A stretch of 64,000 bases of DNA, from assembly GCA_963804595.1 (NCBI GenBank), contig CAWDQZ010000009.1:1-64000 (forward strand). Reading direction: 5' to 3'. The DNA comes from DASUPK01 sp963804595. Its GTDB lineage: Bacteria > Actinomycetota > Thermoleophilia > Solirubrobacterales > 70-9. Numbering within the stretch: the stretch's first letter is position 1; every line of letters starts with the position of its first letter. The notes beneath the pieces were generated by a model. The model had not been told where the DNA came from. It searched no databases and worked only from the letters and a program-made list of their open reading frames with translations. Position numbers and translations under genes: made by a program. Below, one piece after another: positions 32,592 through 43,249 of the stretch.

Positions 32592-32872
32592 CAGTCTCTC
32601 TCCGAAGCGCTGCCGGCACCCGAGTGGGCCCGGAAGGTGCGGGTCGGGGCGAACTCTCCGAGCTTGTTGCCGACCATCGACTCCGAGATGTAGACCGGCA
32701 CGTGCTTGCGCCCGTCGTGGACGGCGATCGTGTGGCCGACCATCTCGGGGAAGATCGTCGACTGCCGAGACCAGGTCTTCAGCATCTGCTTCTGGCCCGA
32801 CTCGTTCATGGCGTTGACCCGCTTCAGGAGGCGCTCCTCGGCCCACGGGCCCTTCTTGGTCGAACGTCCCAT
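32591..32872 (-). CDS. rpsS: 30S ribosomal protein S19
   Basis: Head protein forming a complex with S13, 93 residues. It starts MGRSTKKGPWAEERLLKRVN and contains TIFPEMVGHTIAVHDGRKHV and MVGNKLGEFAPTRTFRAHSG. Length is ordinary. It abuts rplB with no spare base and overlaps rplV by one base. Confidence 0.98.
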   Translation of the reverse strand: MGRSTKKGPWAEERLLKRVNAMNESGQKQMLKTWSRQSTIFPEMVGHTIAVHDGRKHVPVYISESMVGNKLGEFAPTRTFRAHSGAGSASERD

Positions 32873-33712
32873 CTACTTCCTCTTTCCTCGCCGCCGGCCG
32901 CGCACGATCAGCGCGTCGGAGCGCTTGCCCTTCTTGCGAGTCCTGTAGCCCAGGGTCGGCTTGCCCCAAGGGGTCACCGGGTGACCGCCTGGGGTGTGGT
33001 GAGCCTCGCCGCCGCCGTGGGGATGGTCAACGGGGTTCATGGCCACGCCCCGCGTCTGGGGGCGCTTGCCCTTGTGCCGGTTGCGGCCGGCCTTGCCGAT
33101 CTTCACGTTCTGGTGCTCGGCGTTGGAGAGCGTGCCGACGGTGGCGCGGCACTCGCCGCGTACCATCCGCACCTCCGAGGACGGCAGCCGGAGGCTGACC
33201 ATCGGGCCCTCCTTCGCGACCACCTGGATCGCCGTGCCGGCCGAGCGGCCGAGCTTGCCGCCTTGGCCCGGGATGAGCTCCACGTTGTGCACCACGGTGC
33301 CGGTCGGTATCCGCGCCAGGGGCAGCGAGTTGCCCGGGGCGATGTCGGCGCCCTCTCCGGAGACGATCTCAGCGCCCACTCGCAGTCCCTGCGGGGCGAG
33401 TATGTAGCGCTTCTCACCATCGGCGTAGTTGAGCAGCGCGATGCTCGCCGACCGGTTGGGGTCGTACTGGATGGAGGCGACCTTCGCCGGAACGCCGTCC
33501 TTGGTCCGCTTGAAGTCGATCTGCCGGTAGCGGCGCTTGGCGCCGCCGCCGCGATGGCGGGCGGTCACGCGGCCGTTGGTATTGCGTCCTCCGGAGGAGG
33601 TCTTGCCCTTGGTGAGCCTCTTGTTCGGCTCCTCGCTGGTGAGCTCCTCGCGCATCGGATAGGTGCCGAAGCGGCGGCCGGGGCTCGTCGGGCGTGTCTT
33701 GCGGTTCGCCAT
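32873..33712 (-). CDS. rplB: 50S ribosomal protein L2
   Basis: Peptidyl-transferase-centre protein, 279 residues. From ATG at 33712 it reads MANRKTRPTSPGRRFGTYPM. It carries the conserved GRVTARHRGGGAKRRYR and, near the C-terminus, the catalytic-region loop VAMNPVDHPHGGGEAHHTPG with the essential histidine. Length is the family norm (about 275). An upstream frame extension overlaps rplW and is not credible. Confidence 0.98.
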   Translation of the reverse strand: MANRKTRPTSPGRRFGTYPMREELTSEEPNKRLTKGKTSSGGRNTNGRVTARHRGGGAKRRYRQIDFKRTKDGVPAKVASIQYDPNRSASIALLNYADGEKRYILAPQGLRVGAEIVSGEGADIAPGNSLPLARIPTGTVVHNVELIPGQGGKLGRSAGTAIQVVAKEGPMVSLRLPSSEVRMVRGECRATVGTLSNAEHQNVKIGKAGRNRHKGKRPQTRGVAMNPVDHPHGGGEAHHTPGGHPVTPWGKPTLGYRTRKKGKRSDALIVRGRRRGKRK

Positions 33713-33714
33713 GC

Positions 33715-34011
33715 CTAGCCTTCCACCGCCGCGCCTTCGAAGAGCTCGATGCGCTGGCCGGGGGCGAGCTGAACGATCGCCTTCTTCCAGGAGCGCGAGC
33801 GCCCGGAGTGGACCCCGCGCCGCTTGGGCTTCGACTTCACCGTGGACGTGCGGACCGCCCTCACCTCGACCTCGAAGATCTCTTCGACTGCCTGCGCAAT
33901 CTGCAGCTTGTGGGCGCGGTCGTGGACGCGGAAGGTGTACTTGCCCTCGCCCATCAGGGCGTAGCTCTTCTCCGAGACCACGGGGCGGACGATCACCTGG
34001 CGCGCGTCCAC
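33715..34011 (-). CDS. rplW: 50S ribosomal protein L23
   Basis: Tunnel-exit protein that docks trigger factor and SRP, 98 residues. GTG start at 34011 overlaps the rplD stop by one base. It contains IVRPVVSEKSYALMGEGKYT, a VHDRAHKLQIAQAVEEIFEV helix and the loop SKPKRRGVHSGRSRSWKKAI. It ends two bases before rplB. Confidence 0.97.
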   Translation of the reverse strand: MDARQVIVRPVVSEKSYALMGEGKYTFRVHDRAHKLQIAQAVEEIFEVEVRAVRTSTVKSKPKRRGVHSGRSRSWKKAIVQLAPGQRIELFEGAAVEG

Positions 34012-34766
34012 TATGCGGCCCTCCCCGCATCAGACGCTTCGCCGCGCTTCGCTCGCGGCTTCGAATCCGAGGATGGGCGCTCGCTCGCGCGGCTTGCTAG
34101 CTGCTCGAGAGCCGCCTCGGTGACGACCAGCGACGTCGCGCCGATCACGTCGGCCACGCCGGCGGCGTCGGCGAGAGCCACGCTCACGCCCTCGATGTTC
34201 CTGAAGCTCTTCGCGACGTCGTCTTCCTCGGAGCCGATGACGATCAGCGTCGGGCCCTCGGCGCCCCACTTCTTCAGCGCATCGGCGGCCTGCTTGGTGG
34301 CCGGCCCCTTGAAGGCGGCGCCGTCGAGGACGGCGACGGTGTCTCGCTCGGCATGCACGGAGAGTGCGGCTCGCAGTGCCTTGCGGCGCGCCTTGCGATT
34401 GACCTTGACCGTGTAGTGACGAGGCTTCGGCCCGAAGGCGGCGCCGCCTCCGTAGCGGTGCGGAACGCTGAGCGCTCCGGCGCGGGCGCGGCCGGTGCCC
34501 TTCTGGCGCCACGCCTTGGCGGTGGTCATCGAGACCTCGCCTCGGGTCAGGCTGGAGTGCGTGCCGCGGCGCCGTGCGGCCAGGTCGGCGCGAGCCGCCT
34601 CGTGGACGAGCGCCTCGTGGAAGGGCTCGCCGAAGATCTCCTTGGGCAGATCGGACTTTGTGCGAGGGCGCGCGCCAGCGCGACCCGTCAGATATTGGTC
34701 GAGCGTCGTGGCCTTGATCGCCGCGGTGGACCTCGCGCCGCCCGACTTCTGCGCCGTCTCAGCCAT
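34011..34766 (-). CDS. rplD: 50S ribosomal protein L4
   Basis: Forms the tunnel constriction with L22; 251 residues against about 205, with extra residues at both ends. The tunnel loop is recognisable (KAWRQKGTGRARAGALSVPH, YGGGAAFGPKPRHYTVKVNR), followed by the Rossmann-like domain. The C-terminal 25 residues (ASRASERPSSDSKPRAKRGE onward) form a basic disordered tail, and the N-terminus has an extra KSGGARSTAAIKATTL. It overlaps rplC by 8 bases. Confidence 0.96.
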   Translation of the reverse strand: MAETAQKSGGARSTAAIKATTLDQYLTGRAGARPRTKSDLPKEIFGEPFHEALVHEAARADLAARRRGTHSSLTRGEVSMTTAKAWRQKGTGRARAGALSVPHRYGGGAAFGPKPRHYTVKVNRKARRKALRAALSVHAERDTVAVLDGAAFKGPATKQAADALKKWGAEGPTLIVIGSEEDDVAKSFRNIEGVSVALADAAGVADVIGATSLVVTEAALEQLASRASERPSSDSKPRAKRGEASDAGRAA

Positions 34767-35478
34767 CGCTGCGCACCTCCACGGTGGCGTTCTTGCCTCC
34801 GGGAACCGAGCCCCTGATCAGCAGCAGATTGCGCTCGGCGTCAACCTCCGCGATGGTCGCCCCCCGCTGGGTCACCCGCCGGGCGCCCATCTGGCCGGGC
34901 ATGCCCATTCCCTTGAACACCCGGGCCGGATCGGCGCTCGCGCCGATGGATCCCGGCGCGCGCACGTTGTGGGATCCGTGGCTGACGGGCCCGCGGCCGA
35001 AGTTGTGCCGCTTGATCGTGCCCTGGAAGCCCTTGCCGATCGAGACCGCGGAGACCTTGACGCGCTGGCCCGCCTCGAAGCTGGAGACCGTGACGTCGTC
35101 GCCCAGTTTCACGGCCTCGCCACCAGAAGACGCCTCCTCGCCGCCTCCGGCCTCGCCATCAGAACCCTCCTCGGCGTCGGCGGCTGCGGGGGCGTCAACC
35201 TCCTTGGACGTCGAGAGCTCGACGCCGCGGAACTCGACGAGCGTGCGCATCGCGCCGGCGCCGGCCTTCTTCAGGTGGCCGAGCTCGCCCTTGGTGAGCT
35301 TGTCCTCGACCGCGACCGGGTCCCCCGCCAGCTGGACCGCGTCGTAGCCGTCGCGGTCAGCGCGGCGGATCGCGGTGACCTTGTTCGGCTGCGCCTCGAT
35401 CACGGTGACGGGGACGGAGGTGCCGTCCTCGGTGAAGATCCGCGTCATGCCGAGCTTCTTGCCGACGATCGCGCTCAC
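34759..35478 (-). CDS. rplC: 50S ribosomal protein L3 with an acidic internal insertion
   Basis: Early-assembly protein near the peptidyl-transferase centre, 239 residues against about 210. The fold is normal on both sides (MSAIVGKKLGMTRIFTEDGT at the start; FQGTIKRHNFGRGPVSHGSH and GMGMPGQMGARRVT later). Between about residues 89 and 123 sits a low-complexity insertion with SKEVDAPAAADAEEGSDGEA followed by GGGEEASSGGEA. It falls at a surface loop before KLGDDVTVSSFEAGQRV. Start is GTG, overlapping rpsJ by 4 bases. Confidence 0.96.
   Translation of the reverse strand: MSAIVGKKLGMTRIFTEDGTSVPVTVIEAQPNKVTAIRRADRDGYDAVQLAGDPVAVEDKLTKGELGHLKKAGAGAMRTLVEFRGVELSTSKEVDAPAAADAEEGSDGEAGGGEEASSGGEAVKLGDDVTVSSFEAGQRVKVSAVSIGKGFQGTIKRHNFGRGPVSHGSHNVRAPGSIGASADPARVFKGMGMPGQMGARRVTQRGATIAEVDAERNLLLIRGSVPGGKNATVEVRSDG
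35149..35166 (-). repeat. Dispersed repeat core inside rplC
   Basis: GGCCTCGCCATCAGAACC differs by one base from the GGCTTCGCCATCAGA core and encodes the S-D-G-E-A part of the L3 insertion. A second diverged copy, GGCCTCGCCACCAGAAGA, lies at 35113-35130. Both lie in the insertion that also carries the KEVDAPA unit. Confidence 0.55.
35178..35211 (-). repeat. In-frame KEVDAPA repeat, copy in rplC
   Basis: Encodes T-S-K-E-V-D-A-P-A-A-A inside the L3 insertion. On the sense strand it reads ACGTCCAAGGAGGTTGACGC and then CCCCGCAGCCGCC. By eye it matches the rplJ copy at 29 of 33 positions and keeps the perfect AAGGAGGT and the GTT and GCA codons. Confidence 0.85.
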
Positions 35479-35795
35479 AGGCGGATCTCCACGTCGACTC
35501 CGGCCGGCAGCGTCTCCATGCGCTGGAGCTCGTCGACCGTCTTCGGGGTGGGCTGGTGGATGTCGATCAGGCGCTTGTGCGTGCGGATCTCGAAGTGCTC
35601 GCGCGAGTCCTTGTCCTTGAACGGCGAGCGGATCACGACGTAGACGTGCTTGTCGGTGGGCAGCGGAATGGGGCCCGCGACCGTCGCGCCGGTGCGCTCG
35701 GCGGTGCCCACGATCTCCTGGGCAGCCCGGTCTATGGCGTCGTGGTCATACGCCTTGAGCCTGATCCTGATCTTTCCGGATGTCAGTGAAGCCAC
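35475..35795 (-). CDS. rpsJ: 30S ribosomal protein S10 / NusE
   Basis: 30S head protein that also binds NusB/NusG in antitermination complexes, 106 residues. The GTG at 35795 gives MASLTSGKIRIRLKAYDHDA; later segments are ATVAGPIPLPTDKHVYVVIR and HFEIRTHKRLIDIHQPTPKT. It is the first gene of the S10 operon. The 160-base gap to tuf is filled with GC hairpins; a promoter was not identified. Confidence 0.97.
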   Translation of the reverse strand: MASLTSGKIRIRLKAYDHDAIDRAAQEIVGTAERTGATVAGPIPLPTDKHVYVVIRSPFKDKDSREHFEIRTHKRLIDIHQPTPKTVDELQRMETLPAGVDVEIRL

Positions 35796-35924
35796 TTGCT
35801 CGCTCTCTGGTTACTGGTCATTCGCGCAGTTAGGGCGCCGCCCCATGTAGCTAGGGCCGCGCCCTGGTCGTATGTCTTGCAGTTGTCCTGGCCCTTCGCC
35901 CTTGTGGGAGGGCCCTTACGCGGT

Positions 35925-35948
35925 GCGGGCCCCCACGCGGGGGCCCGC
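35925..35948 (-). terminator. Strong GC hairpin after tuf
   Basis: GCGGGCCCCC-ACGC-GGGGGCCCGC is a perfect 10-bp stem with a four-base loop, starting 8 bases beyond the tuf stop. No U-tract follows, as is common for actinobacterial terminators. Two smaller hairpins lie further downstream (35865-35877 AGGGC/GCCCT; 35830s). It separates fusA-tuf from the S10 operon. Confidence 0.65.
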
Positions 35949-35955
35949 TGCACAG

Positions 35956-37140
<1,185 letters not shown>

Positions 37141-37205
37141 CTCGCTCCTTTAAATGGTGTGGTGTGTGTTCAAAAGTGGTTTGTGGGCGAACCGTGGGAA
37201 TATAG

Positions 37206-39320
<2,115 letters not shown>

Positions 39321-39387
39321 GGGGTCCTTCTTGGTACTGGCGTGGGGGAGAGGCGGAACGGTTAGTCTGAGTTCGGAATCAGCGCAG

Positions 39388-39407
39388 AAAAAAGGCCCTT
39401 GCGGGCC
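39388..39407 (-). terminator. Intrinsic terminator in the fusA leader
   Basis: On the minus strand GGCCC-GCAA-GGGCC is followed at once by six T residues: a compact stem with a stable GNRA loop, the best rho-independent terminator in the window. It lies 67 bases before the fusA ATG and downstream of a predicted promoter, so it would act as an attenuator rather than end an upstream gene. Confidence 0.8.
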
Positions 39408-39470
39408 CGAGCGCACAGCGTCTCTGAGACCCGAACTGCTCCTATGTCGCGCCGTTCTCCATCGAAACGG

Positions 39471-39499
39471 TTTATGCCCACGGGGCCCTGCTGGGGCAA
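39471..39499 (-). promoter_or_regulatory. fusA: Predicted fusA promoter
   Basis: On the minus strand TTGCCC (39499-39494) is followed after 17 bases by CATAAA (39476-39471), four of six matches at each hexamer. Transcription would start near 39464, placing the intrinsic terminator about 57-76 bases into the leader. A six-residue reading frame (ATG 39462 to TAG 39442) begins almost at the start site. Confidence 0.45.
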
Positions 39500-39532
39500 C
39501 CGGGAGCGACCGATGATGATAGCAGCGGTCTG

Positions 39533-40489
39533 ATGGCTCCCAGGAAGGGGTTCCGCCTTGGACTGGGACGGCGCAAGCGCGCTGGCAGCCGCCGTGAGGA
39601 GCTCACCGAGCTGACCCGCGAACAGGCCCGGGCCATGTCCCGCCGGCGGCGGCGCGAGGCGCGCCGGCAGGTGCGCCCCGAGCGGGACCTCGCCACCCGG
39701 CTTCACTGGGCGGCGCACGAGTGGGGCCGGCGCCTGCGGCCCGTCGCAGCCCCGGTCGCGGCGTTCTTCGGGTGGATCGGGCGGCCCGTCAGCCGAGGCC
39801 TGCTGTTCGTGGTCCAGCTGTTCGCCGGGCTGATCGCGGTGGTCCTCGAGGTCGGGTTGATCGTCGTCCGCTGGGTGGGCGGTGCGCTGATGAGCGGGGC
39901 GCTGATCGTGGTCGAGGCGACCCGCCGTCACGTCACCCCACGTTCGACAGTTGCCTTCGTCGGGATCTGCGCGGCAGTGGGGCTCGGCGTCTCGCAGTTC
40001 TTCGACTACCACGGTGTCGCGGTCGACGCGCCCGACTACGCCGGGGAGATCGGGGCGATCGCGCCGGTGCCGATCACCGACAGGCACACGGCCGGAAGCG
40101 CGCACCTCTGGATCCTCCTGCCGGTCGCGGTGCTCGCGGTGATCCTGATGGTCGCCGCGTACCGCGGCAGGCCGCGGCTCGCCGGTGGGGTCGCGGTCTG
40201 CGGGCTGATCGGCCTGGCAGTCGCGATCGCGATCGATCTTCCGCAGGCCCTCGAGGTTGGCAGGCCCGGGCTGGCGTTCAACGGCACCCAGGCAAAGCTG
40301 CTCGAGGGATTCTGGGCCGAGGTCGCCTGCTCGGCGGTCCTCATCCTCTGCGGCGGCCTGCTCGCCCATTACTCTCGCGGTGTGACCGCGGAGAGGAGAC
40401 GGCGGCGCGGCAGGTCGGGCGGGACCGCGCGGCGTGCGCCGGGCCGGGAGGTCGGGGGTATCTACCCAGGCCTCCAAGCAGAGCAGTGA
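39533..40489 (+). CDS. Multi-pass membrane protein of unknown function
   Basis: A 318-residue protein. The first 60 residues are Arg-rich (RKGFRLGLGRRKRAGSRREE, then SRRRRREARRQ). A hydrophobic region (LLFVVQLFAGLIAVVLEVGL) follows, then a C-terminal half with about four more helices containing GLGVSQFFDYHG, AVCGLIGLAVAIAIDLPQAL and AKLLEGFWAEV. The C-terminal half is paralogous to the next gene. It ends in a basic tail. No family was recognised. It sits opposite in strand between fusA and rpsG, and its stop overlaps the next start as GTGA. Confidence 0.75.
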   Translation: MAPRKGFRLGLGRRKRAGSRREELTELTREQARAMSRRRRREARRQVRPERDLATRLHWAAHEWGRRLRPVAAPVAAFFGWIGRPVSRGLLFVVQLFAGLIAVVLEVGLIVVRWVGGALMSGALIVVEATRRHVTPRSTVAFVGICAAVGLGVSQFFDYHGVAVDAPDYAGEIGAIAPVPITDRHTAGSAHLWILLPVAVLAVILMVAAYRGRPRLAGGVAVCGLIGLAVAIAIDLPQALEVGRPGLAFNGTQAKLLEGFWAEVACSAVLILCGGLLAHYSRGVTAERRRRRGRSGGTARRAPGREVGGIYPGLQAEQ

Positions 40490-41043
40490 AGAGGCTTCCC
40501 CGCACCGAGACACTGCTCGTATTCGCGTGTGCCGCGGCGGCGGCGATGCTAGGCGCGTCGCAGTTCACCGACATCTTCCATCTCACTCCGCCCGGCGGCG
40601 AGGCCCTCCAGGCGATCAGCTCGAAGGATCAGCATGGCTACGCCACCCTGGTGCTCGCGATCTTCGCCCTGTTCCTGCTGGTGCCGACGATCGCGGCCCG
40701 CGACAACCAGTTGCGGCAGGTGGCCGCGATGGCGGTTGCGGTGTGCGGTCTGATCGCCCTGCTCATCTTCTTGATCGGGGACCTTCCCGACGTCAACAAG
40801 ATCGGCACGCTCGATGACCCGCGGCAGTCGTTCATCGACGCCGAGGCGAAGCCGGTCGCCGGCTTCTGGCTGGAGCTGATCGGCGCGCTGGTCCTCACCG
40901 TCTGCGGCGCGGCGCTGGCCACGATGCGGCCGGGCACGGCTCGAGGACCGGACCACGAAAGGCGCAGCCGACGGAGGCCGTCAGGCGCCGAAGGCCAGGT
41001 GGGTCACCGGACTCAGACAGAGCGGCGCAGCTACCAGCGGTAG
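40486..41043 (+). CDS. Four-helix membrane protein, paralogue of the preceding C-terminal half
   Basis: A 185-residue protein from GTG at 40486, overlapping the previous stop by 4 bases. Segments aligning with the neighbour are AMLGASQFTDIF, AVCGLIALLIFLIGDLPDV and EAKPVAGFWLELIGALVL, in the same order and spacing, so the pair arose by duplication. The conserved S-Q-F, D-L-P and A-K-x-x-x-G-F-W residues may mark a binding site. The basic tail's coding region overlaps the end of rpsG by 13 bases tail-to-tail. Function is unknown. Confidence 0.78.
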   Translation: MKRLPRTETLLVFACAAAAAMLGASQFTDIFHLTPPGGEALQAISSKDQHGYATLVLAIFALFLLVPTIAARDNQLRQVAAMAVAVCGLIALLIFLIGDLPDVNKIGTLDDPRQSFIDAEAKPVAGFWLELIGALVLTVCGAALATMRPGTARGPDHERRSRRRPSGAEGQVGHRTQTERRSYQR

Positions 41044-41501
41044 TGCGCGAAGGCCTTGTTTGCCTGGGCCATGCGGTAGATGTCGTCCTTCCGCTTCCAG
41101 GCGTTGCCCTGCTGCCTCGACGCGTCGAGAATCTCGTTGGCGAGGCGCTCGGCCATCGACTTCTCCCCGCGGGAGCGCGCGAACTGGACCAGCCAGCGGA
41201 CGGCCAGGGTCCGCGCGCGACGAGCAGGAACCTCCACCGGCACCTGATAGGTGGCGCCGCCGACCCGTCGTGAGCGAACCTCGAGCACGGGCGTGAGCTG
41301 CTTGATGGAGTTCTCGAGCTCCTCGACCGGGTTGTTGCCCGTCCGCTCGCCGACGAGGGCGAGGGCGTCGTAGGTGATCTGCTCGGCGAGCGACTTCTTG
41401 CCGTCGGCCATCACCTTGTTGACCAGCTGCTGGACGAGCCGGCTCCGGTAGACGGAGTCGGGTTCGAGCAGCCGGATCGTCGCCTGGTTGCGGCGCGGCA
41501 T
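41031..41501 (-). CDS. rpsG: 30S ribosomal protein S7
   Basis: Head-nucleating 30S protein, 156 residues, the usual length. It begins MPRRNQATIRLLEPDSVYRS and contains LVQQLVNKVMADGKKSLAEQ, TYQVPVEVPARRARTLAVRW and the C-terminal DIYRMAQANKAFAHYRW. It directly follows rpsL. Unlike the standard str operon, fusA does not follow; two plus-strand genes intervene and the 3' end overlaps one of them. Confidence 0.98.
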   Translation of the reverse strand: MPRRNQATIRLLEPDSVYRSRLVQQLVNKVMADGKKSLAEQITYDALALVGERTGNNPVEELENSIKQLTPVLEVRSRRVGGATYQVPVEVPARRARTLAVRWLVQFARSRGEKSMAERLANEILDASRQQGNAWKRKDDIYRMAQANKAFAHYRW

Positions 41502-41897
41502 CTAGCTGGCCTTCACTCCGTAGAGCGAACGGCCCTGCTTGCGGTCGGAGACCCCGGCCGCATCGAGAGCGCCCCGGACGACCTTGTAGCGGACACCCGG
41601 CAGATCCTTGACGCGGCCGCCGCGCACGAGGACCACGGAGTGCTCCTGGAGGTTGTGCCCCTCACCGGGGATGTAGCTCGTCACCTCGAGCCCATTGGTG
41701 AGCCGGACGCGGGCGATCTTCCGCAGCGCCGAGTTCGGCTTCTTCGGTGTCACTGTCGCGACACGAGTGCAGACACCCCGTCGCTGCGGCGCGGCGACGC
41801 GCTTCTTGCGACCCTGGCCCGACTTCAGACCCGGCGTCGACATCTTCTTCTTCTTGTGGGTTCGTCCCTTGCGGACGAGCTGATTGGTGTTTGGCAC
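41502..41897 (-). CDS. rpsL: 30S ribosomal protein S12
   Basis: Decoding-centre protein of 131 residues from GTG at 41897 (VPNTNQLVRKGRTHKKKKMS). The streptomycin-region motif TPKKPNSALRK keeps the sensitive-type lysine. GEGHNLQEHSVVLVRGGRVK and DLPGVRYKVVRGALDAAGV are standard. The frame continues upstream but without similarity. The 5' region carries inverted copies of the dispersed repeat. Confidence 0.97.
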   Translation of the reverse strand: MPNTNQLVRKGRTHKKKKMSTPGLKSGQGRKKRVAAPQRRGVCTRVATVTPKKPNSALRKIARVRLTNGLEVTSYIPGEGHNLQEHSVVLVRGGRVKDLPGVRYKVVRGALDAAGVSDRKQGRSLYGVKAS

Positions 41898-42023
41898 GGC
41901 GGTGCATGGTAGCGACAAGCCGCCGCCAGGCCGCCCCATCTTGAGCGAGGGGCAAAGCCCCGAGCGGTTACGAAGCGCGGCCGCTTGCGGCGGCGTTCTC
42001 ATGGCGAAGCCGTGCACCCGCGT

Positions 42024-42043
42024 CGCGGTCTGATGGCGAAGCC
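42024..42043 (+). repeat. Dispersed repeat copy, inverted relative to 19551
   Basis: CGCGGTCTGATGGCGAAGCC is the exact reverse complement of 19551-19570. A second, partial copy (TCATGGCGAAGCCGT) lies 25 bases to the left. The gap 41898-42064 between rpsL and the HAD gene also holds a GGGGC-TTT-GCCCC hairpin and GCGGCCGCTTGCGGC, and is essentially built of such elements. Confidence 0.75.
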
Positions 42044-42064
42044 GTTCGACCTAACCTCACGGTG

Positions 42065-42595
42065 ATGCTTTTCCGCAAATCGAAGACCAACCGCGCGATC
42101 CTCGCCGTCGACATCGACGGCGTGATCAGCCTGTTCGGCTTCGACCAGCCGATCGAGCCCGGGCGCGCGAACCCAGAGGACGCGCCGGGCGAGTTCCACC
42201 TGATCGACGGGATGCTCCACTGCATCGCGCTCGAGACCGGGCCCCGCCTCAATCGCCTCGCGGAGAGCTACGAGCTCGTCTGGGCGAGCGGCTGGGAGGA
42301 ACGGGCGAACGACCACCTGCCGGACATCCTGGGAGTTCCTGAGTTGCCCTACCTCAGCTTCGACGGCCGAGCACGCTTCGGGACCGCCCACTGGAAACTC
42401 GACGCGCTGGAGGAGTACTCCGCCGCGCGGCCGCTCGCCTGGATCGACGACAGCCTGGACGAGAGCTGTTACGAGTGGAGCGAGAAGCGCGTCGCACCGA
42501 CGCTGCTCGTGCCCACCGAATCCGATCTGGGCCTGACCGAAGCGCACGTGGGAGCCCTCGAGTCATGGGTGCGCGATGGCTTTCGGCCCCGTTAG
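42065..42595 (+). CDS. HAD-superfamily protein (SAK-like HAD domain)
   Basis: A 176-residue protein with the HAD nucleophile motif AVDIDGVIS near the N-terminus and a late acidic pair in AWIDDSLDE. The central LVWASGWEERANDHLPDILG resembles the HAD domains associated with Swiss-Army-Knife RNA-repair proteins and similar actinobacterial stand-alone proteins. A phosphatase or phosphotransferase activity is likely, substrate unknown. GTG ATG tandem starts occur; the ATG at 42065 was taken. First gene of the block between rpsL and rpoC. Confidence 0.8.
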   Translation: MLFRKSKTNRAILAVDIDGVISLFGFDQPIEPGRANPEDAPGEFHLIDGMLHCIALETGPRLNRLAESYELVWASGWEERANDHLPDILGVPELPYLSFDGRARFGTAHWKLDALEEYSAARPLAWIDDSLDESCYEWSEKRVAPTLLVPTESDLGLTEAHVGALESWVRDGFRPR

Positions 42596-42627
42596 CAAGC
42601 CCGCCGATCAGGGGTAGACTCGCCGGT

Positions 42628-42954
42628 ATGGGAGAGGTGGTGCCGATCATCTTCTTGGCCGTGATCCTCAAGATCCCGGTGCTCTGGGGGATGTGGCTGA
42701 TCTACTGGGCCGTGAAGGACGAGCCGCAGGTCGAGGACCTGCCCGGCGAGGCGGACGACCACAGCTTCAAGCGCTGGCGTCGTGATCCGAGCAAGCCGCG
42801 CGGACCTCGCCGCGGGGGCCCACATGGCGGCTCCGCCAAGGCTCAGCCGGACTGTCCACCGGGCGGCCGGACCCGCACCCCGGTGGTCGCGCCGCGCGTC
42901 GCGCCCGGAATGGCCGCGCATGGGCGGCGCGAGCGCACTCCCACCGGGGCATGA
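42628..42954 (+). CDS. Single-pass membrane protein, 108 aa
   Basis: Begins MGEVVPIIFLAVILKIPVLW with one transmembrane helix through residue 27, then VKDEPQVEDLPGEADD and a long Pro/Gly/Arg-rich, probably disordered C-terminus. Frame use (third-position GC) stays consistent to the stop. The stop overlaps the next start as ATGA, indicating coupling. No family is recognised; the short helix plus acidic linker is a common hypothetical in actinobacteria. Confidence 0.65.
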   Translation: MGEVVPIIFLAVILKIPVLWGMWLIYWAVKDEPQVEDLPGEADDHSFKRWRRDPSKPRGPRRGGPHGGSAKAQPDCPPGGRTRTPVVAPRVAPGMAAHGRRERTPTGA

Positions 42955-43247
42955 GGCTCTACATCTGCTGGACCACGATCCAGTCGCCTCGCCCGCCGCA
43001 CGGGCACCCCTGTCACAACGCACACAGGGCCCTCGTCGACGCCGGCTACGACCCTGAGGTGGTCAAGGTCCACGGACTCGGGATCGGTCCGGTCAAGCTG
43101 ATGACCGACGGGCGGCGCGAGGTGCAGGAGCTGACCGGCAGCCCCGTCGTGCCCGTTCTGGTCACGGACGACGGCGAGGTGATCAACGAGTCTCAGCGCA
43201 TCGTCGAGTGGGCCGAGAGCAATCCGGCGACATCCGAAAGGAGCTAG
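42951..43247 (+). CDS. Glutathione S-transferase N-terminal/glutaredoxin-like protein
   Basis: A 98-residue thioredoxin-fold protein: MRLYICWTTIQ at the first strand, HPCHNAHRALVDAGYDPEVV for the first helix and second strand, and the cis-proline segment TGSPVVPVLVTDDGEVINES. The CxxC of glutaredoxins is absent; one Cys (HPC) remains. This matches stand-alone GST-N-like domains. Redox or thiol-binding function is inferred. It overlaps the upstream gene by 4 bases and precedes the VOC gene by 2. Confidence 0.8.
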   Translation: MRLYICWTTIQSPRPPHGHPCHNAHRALVDAGYDPEVVKVHGLGIGPVKLMTDGRREVQELTGSPVVPVLVTDDGEVINESQRIVEWAESNPATSERS

Positions 43248-43249
43248 TC

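Noticed and set aside
35796..35955. S10-operon leader regulated by L4
   Set aside because: Several GC hairpins are present, but none matched the known enterobacterial or firmicute L4 leaders, and GC-rich DNA forms such stems easily.
41502..41897. Streptomycin-resistance change in S12
   Set aside because: The TPKKPNSALRK segment is the usual sensitive type.
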